A stretch of DNA of 64,000 nucleotides. Origin: an uncultured Victivallales bacterium (GTDB lineage: Bacteria > Verrucomicrobiota > Lentisphaeria > Victivallales > UBA1829). Each line of letters opens with the position of its first letter. The stretch's first letter is position 1. The position numbers and the translations under genes were made by a program. Positions 62,808-64,000 of the stretch are shown piece after piece. Where the stretch lies: positions 124,001 through 188,000 of the forward strand of contig CALXSJ010000002.1 in the NCBI GenBank assembly GCA_944391115.1. Reading direction: 5' to 3'. The notes under the pieces were generated by a model. The model saw only the letters and a program-made list of their open reading frames with translations. It was not told where the DNA came from and searched no databases.

Positions 62808-64000
62808 ATGGCGGAAAAAGTCAGAAAGAGTACGGCGAAAACACCTGCGAAACCCGCGGCGAAGAAGGTGGTCAATCTGGCCTTCATCGGCTATGGAATT
62901 CAGGCGCGCACCGTGCTGGTGCCGAATTTCATCAAGCAGGAGAATGTTGTCGTCAAGGCCGTTTGCGACTGCGACCGGGTGCGCCGGGAAGCGGGCGTGA
63001 AATATGTCAATGACTATTACAGGAAAAATAAGAAATCCCGCCTTGCCAGATGCGTGGCCGTCGCTGATTTCCGCGATATCATCCGTGACAAGGGAATTGA
63101 CGCGGTCTGCATTGCGACGCCGGATCACTGGCATGCCTACATCTCCTGCGCCGCGATGAAGGCCGGAAAAGATGTCTATTGCGAAAAACCGCTGACCTAT
63201 TCCGTCGAGGAGGCGCTTCTTCTCGTTCAGGCCCAGAAAAAATTCAAGAGCGTTTTCCAGACCGGCGCCATGCAGCGTTCCAGGCGCGAATTCCGCACCG
63301 CCTGCATGATCGTCCGCAACGGTTTCATCGGCGACGTCAAGTATGTCGACTGCAACTACGGCAACGCGTCCGCCCAGAACAATACGGATATCGCCAACTT
63401 CCCCGCGAATCTTGGCGGTCCCTCTCATCCGCATCGCTTCTTCTGCCAGTGGAACGGACCGGAAAAGAAGGTTCAGGACATCGCCACGGAATCCGCGCCC
63501 AACAAGGATGTCGACTGGGACATGTGGCTCGGTCCGGCGCCCTGGTCGCCCTATTCCGACCAGTGCGCACCCCGCAAGGTCGCCAATTTTTATCCGATGT
63601 TCTGGCGTTTTGACGACAATTACGGAACCGGCTACAATGGAGACTGGGGCGCCCACCATCTTGACATCGCGCAGTGGGGTCTTGATCTTGACAAGTCCGG
63701 CCCGGTGAAGGTGATCCGTTCCGACGAGCCCCATTCGACAAATCCGCTGCATGGCGGGCGCCGTCAGTTCGGAATGAAATTCGTTCTCGCCAACGGCTGT
63801 GTCATTCAGCACAATCCGTTCAGCACCTGGGGAACGGTTTTCTATGGAACCAGGGGGATTGTCGCGGTCAATCGCGGACGCATCGCCGTGTGGACGGGCA
63901 GAGGCGTCAAGCCCACGCCTGAGGTCCGCAAGGCTCTGGAGGACGTCTCCTTCAGCAAAATGAAGAAGATTGCCGCATCCGTCGGCGAAGATTACGGTTT
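62808..64000 (+). CDS. Gfo/Idh/MocA family oxidoreductase (3' end missing)
   Basis: Open from ATG 62808 (AGGAG eleven bases before) to the window end, at least 397 residues. After a Lys/Ala-rich start ('MAEKVRKSTAKTPAKPAAKK') comes the Rossmann domain 'LAFIGYGIQARTVLVPNF', 'IDAVCIATPDHWHAYISCAAMKAGKDVYCEKPLT' and the C-terminal domain with 'NYGTGYNGDWGAHHLDIAQWGL'. This pattern is that of the large Planctomycetes/Bacteroidetes-type members, but without the usual Tat signal: the protein should stay in the cytoplasm. Confidence 0.92.
   Translation, partial: MAEKVRKSTAKTPAKPAAKKVVNLAFIGYGIQARTVLVPNFIKQENVVVKAVCDCDRVRREAGVKYVNDYYRKNKKSRLARCVAVADFRDIIRDKGIDAVCIATPDHWHAYISCAAMKAGKDVYCEKPLTYSVEEALLLVQAQKKFKSVFQTGAMQRSRREFRTACMIVRNGFIGDVKYVDCNYGNASAQNNTDIANFPANLGGPSHPHRFFCQWNGPEKKVQDIATESAPNKDVDWDMWLGPAPWSPYSDQCAPRKVANFYPMFWRFDDNYGTGYNGDWGAHHLDIAQWGLDLDKSGPVKVIRSDEPHSTNPLHGGRRQFGMKFVLANGCVIQHNPFSTWGTVFYGTRGIVAVNRGRIAVWTGRGVKPTPEVRKALEDVSFSKMKKIAASVGEDYG

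Noticed and set aside
1-64000. CRISPR array, tRNA, rRNA, insertion sequence or prophage
   Set aside because: No regularly spaced repeats, cloverleaf-like sequences, transposase or integrase genes were found on reading both strands; a tRNA scan would be the decisive test.

Overview
The window (about 64 kb, GC-rich, Gram-negative gene style) most resembles the chromosome of a gut-type Lentisphaerota (Victivallales-like) bacterium. This is an inference from three things: a GldA/GldFG-like ABC exporter beside DUF4340, a Rex-linked sensory [FeFe] hydrogenase, and a sugar-catabolism locus with GH29, GH2 and several Gfo/Idh oxidoreductases. No tRNA, rRNA, CRISPR array, insertion sequence or phage module was recognised. 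The first and last genes run off the window.

Layout. 1-7.8 kb: the end of a TPR-like gene, then a five-gene minus-strand ABC export operon (secreted protein, permease, ATPase, permease-GldG fusion, DUF4340). 7.9-11.4 kb: a PurN-like formyltransferase translationally coupled to a YdbH/AsmA-like envelope protein. 11.5-15.4 kb: a redox-sensing operon of rex, a [2Fe-2S] protein, a sensory-type [FeFe] hydrogenase with a PAS domain, and a SpoIIE/PP2C phosphatase. 15.4-20.2 kb: a MarR-controlled RND efflux operon whose promoter carries a perfect palindrome. 20.4-38.7 kb: mostly housekeeping genes (glmS, nfo, alr, cca, nadD, rsfS, thpR, truA, mscS, family-4 uracil-DNA glycosylase) mixed with a GT-C membrane glycosyltransferase, a flippase-like protein, a PfpI-family protein and unknown membrane proteins. 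38.9-44.9 kb: a minus-strand unit (Eda-like aldolase, peptide-binding lipoprotein, DUF4404, DUF4091 hydrolase-like protein, lpd) that ends at a strong terminator. 45-51.1 kb: purD, a stand-alone lipoprotein, a DnaQ-like exonuclease, unknown proteins and a PutP-type symporter.

51.1-64 kb is an accessory carbohydrate island with long non-coding stretches: alpha-L-fucosidase, a GH2 enzyme, an AraC regulator, a decayed secreted gene, a Gfo/Idh oxidoreductase, then an MFS transporter with its own Gfo/Idh gene, and a third Gfo/Idh gene. Two promoters here share an 18-base element (17/18 identical) that abuts or overlaps the -35 box. It is a good candidate for the binding site of the local AraC regulator, and one copy drives the decayed gene.

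Structures beyond the genes: a roughly 72-base intergenic repeat occurs twice (22339 and 38761), each time between convergent genes, with a hairpin that keeps pairing through a compensatory base change. The sensory hydrogenase lacks the proton-transfer cysteine of catalytic enzymes, and the Eda-like aldolase lacks the Schiff-base lysine.
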